Shown here: positions 62,882-64,000 of the stretch, one piece after another
Layout: every line of letters starts with the position of its first letter
Position numbering within the stretch: position 1 is the stretch's first letter
The notes under the pieces: generated by a model
The model's database searches: none
What the model was told of the DNA's origin: nothing
The model's input: the letters and a program-made list of their open reading frames with translations, nothing else
Origin: Sorex araneus
Lineage: Eukaryota > Chordata > Mammalia > Eulipotyphla > Soricidae
DNA: 64,000 nt
Assembly (NCBI RefSeq): GCF_027595985.1
Contig: NC_073307.1
Location: 47,842,509-47,906,508, forward strand
Direction: 5' to 3'
Program-made: the position numbers and the translations under genes

Positions 62882-63644
62882 TGATAGGGGTAGCAAGAAG
62901 AAGGACATCAGGGAATGTGGGTGGGGTGTGTGTGTGGGGGGGGGGGGGCGGTTAGGGGTAACGGGCTTTAGAAGCACGACCGTGTAGGAGAGATATAGGT
63001 ATAGCTCTTGATCCAAACCACAGAGTCAACAGCACTGAAAGCAGGAGATCCAAACCTCAACAACCAAACTTAAGAACGTGCCTGTCGAGGAGGTGGGCTG
63101 GGGGGTAGGTGAGGGGAGAGGGAACCCAGAACGCCTGTAGAGGGAAGTTGACACAGCTGGAACACTGCATGCCTATGCTTTAATAAAAGTATAACAAAGC
63201 AAATTACATGCTTGAGGACGAAAGGAAAACAACAACAACAACAACAATAACAACACTGGAAAAACTCTCGTAGGACCCACCGTTCTGGTTCCAATATGGG
63301 GAGGGGCGGGAACGGTCCAAAGCTCCACCCACCTGGCAGGACAGCCAGGCGGCTCTCACCCTGATTCCCCAGTAGGTGGCGCCTGGCTTCTGCCCTGCTA
63401 GGAGAAGGCGAGTCTGGGCAGGGGTCGATCCCACTGGGGTGCTGAGGGCTGGTAGTTAGGGTGGGGCTTTGAGTTTCTGAGCCCAGATGTTGGGTTGGGG
63501 AGTGTGTGTGTGAGAATCAGCACCCCACTTGGATGCGGCACTGTATGCATCCTTTTTTTTTTTAATGTAGGAGTACTGCTATTTGTTCAGCTATTGATTA
63601 AGCTGATTGAATTGGGCATGAACGCTGCATTACTTCTTAAAATT
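62882..63644. repeat. Unique stretch with G-run and (AAC)n
   Basis: G-run at 62935-62949 and (AAC)n at 63229-63255. A CTCF-like motif at 63369-63382. No gene. Confidence 0.5.
63369..63382 (+). promoter_or_regulatory. CTCF-like motif
   Basis: CCAGTAGGTGGCGC fits the forward CTCF core at all 14 positions; its orientation is opposite to the motifs at 40.2, 59.9 and 61.4 kb. Confidence 0.55.
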
Positions 63645-64000
63645 TTTTTTAAATTGAATATCTGTGAGATAGACCATTACGAAGCTGTTCATAATTGGGT
63701 TTCAGTCATACAATAATCCAGCACCCATCCCTCCACCAGTGCACATTTCCCATCACCAATGTCCGGTTCCCCTCCCACCATTTCCCAACACCCCCCCCAC
63801 CCCGCCGACCCCCAGCTACCCTCTATGGGAAGCGCTTTGCTTCTCTTCTTGCTCTCTCTCCTTTTCCTTTTGTGCATTATGGTTTGCAATACAGGTGCTA
63901 AGAGGTCCTGGTGTTTGTTCAGTGCATTCAGTATTTTTATCGGGACAGTAGGCTGGAGTAGATTTTTAACTGGGTGGCAGCTTTGGGTGTGGCTGTGACT
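63645..64000 (-). mobile_element. Second copy of the reverse-oriented retroelement 3' end
   Basis: AAATTTTTTTTAAATTGAAT, then GGGTTTCAGTCATACAATAA and CACCAGTGCACATTTCCCAT match the copy at 6524-6965. It runs off the right edge of the window. Confidence 0.5.

Overview
This is mammalian nuclear DNA. The evidence is GT-AG introns, conserved vertebrate exons, and roughly 90 copies of one tRNA-derived SINE. The SINE has a head 'GGGGCTGGAGCGATAGCACA', a B-box-like GGTTCGATTCC, the phrase CCCATATGGTCCCC, and a tail GTGACCCAAAAAG followed by A-runs. I recognise it as the SOR-type SINE of shrews (Soricidae), so the most likely source is Sorex araneus or a close relative. The window matches the human 5q32 gene order TCOF1(+) - CD74(-) - RPS14(-), with NDST1 expected further right and not reached.

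Layout. Bases 1-21.3 kb hold the 3' two thirds of TCOF1 (treacle) on the + strand: 18 coding segments (1034 codons plus stop) and a poly(A) signal at 21,310. Its exons are repeat modules, each with a basic Ala/Pro/Lys part and an acidic Ser/Glu/Asp cluster. The 7-kb intron at 1,585-8,571 holds a decayed antisense L1 and many SINEs. Bases 21.3-23.5 kb are intergenic, with an unclassified inverted-repeat element. Bases 23.5-30.2 kb hold the complete CD74 gene (MHC class II invariant chain) on the - strand, including the alternative thyroglobulin exon, with a class II-type promoter at about 30.19-30.34 kb. Bases 30.4-47.2 kb are repeat-dominated: a 200-N gap, nested SINEs, an 813-nt polypyrimidine tract, and two copies of a ~0.5-kb segment. 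Bases 47.2-51.9 kb hold the complete RPS14 gene on the - strand; its protein matches human RPS14 as I recall it, and its CpG-rich promoter lies at about 51.4-52.25 kb. Bases 52.3-64 kb hold no gene I can support, only L1 and SINE remnants, simple repeats and several CTCF-like motifs.

The three genes are not one system. Treacle is a nucleolar factor for Pol I transcription, RPS14 is a 40S ribosomal protein, and CD74 chaperones MHC class II. They are neighbours by conserved synteny. I see no novel multi-gene system. The most interesting points are lineage-specific changes in known genes: a dead treacle exon, a GC-AG intron, a Tyr at the CLIP P1 anchor, and a CAG repeat with no p35-type start in CD74. 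There is also a second shrew repeat family with a TGACAG-type tail, and a set of CTCF-like motifs. Coordinates of SINE copies are approximate to about 10 bases. Exon borders were set by splice consensus and reading-frame continuity.
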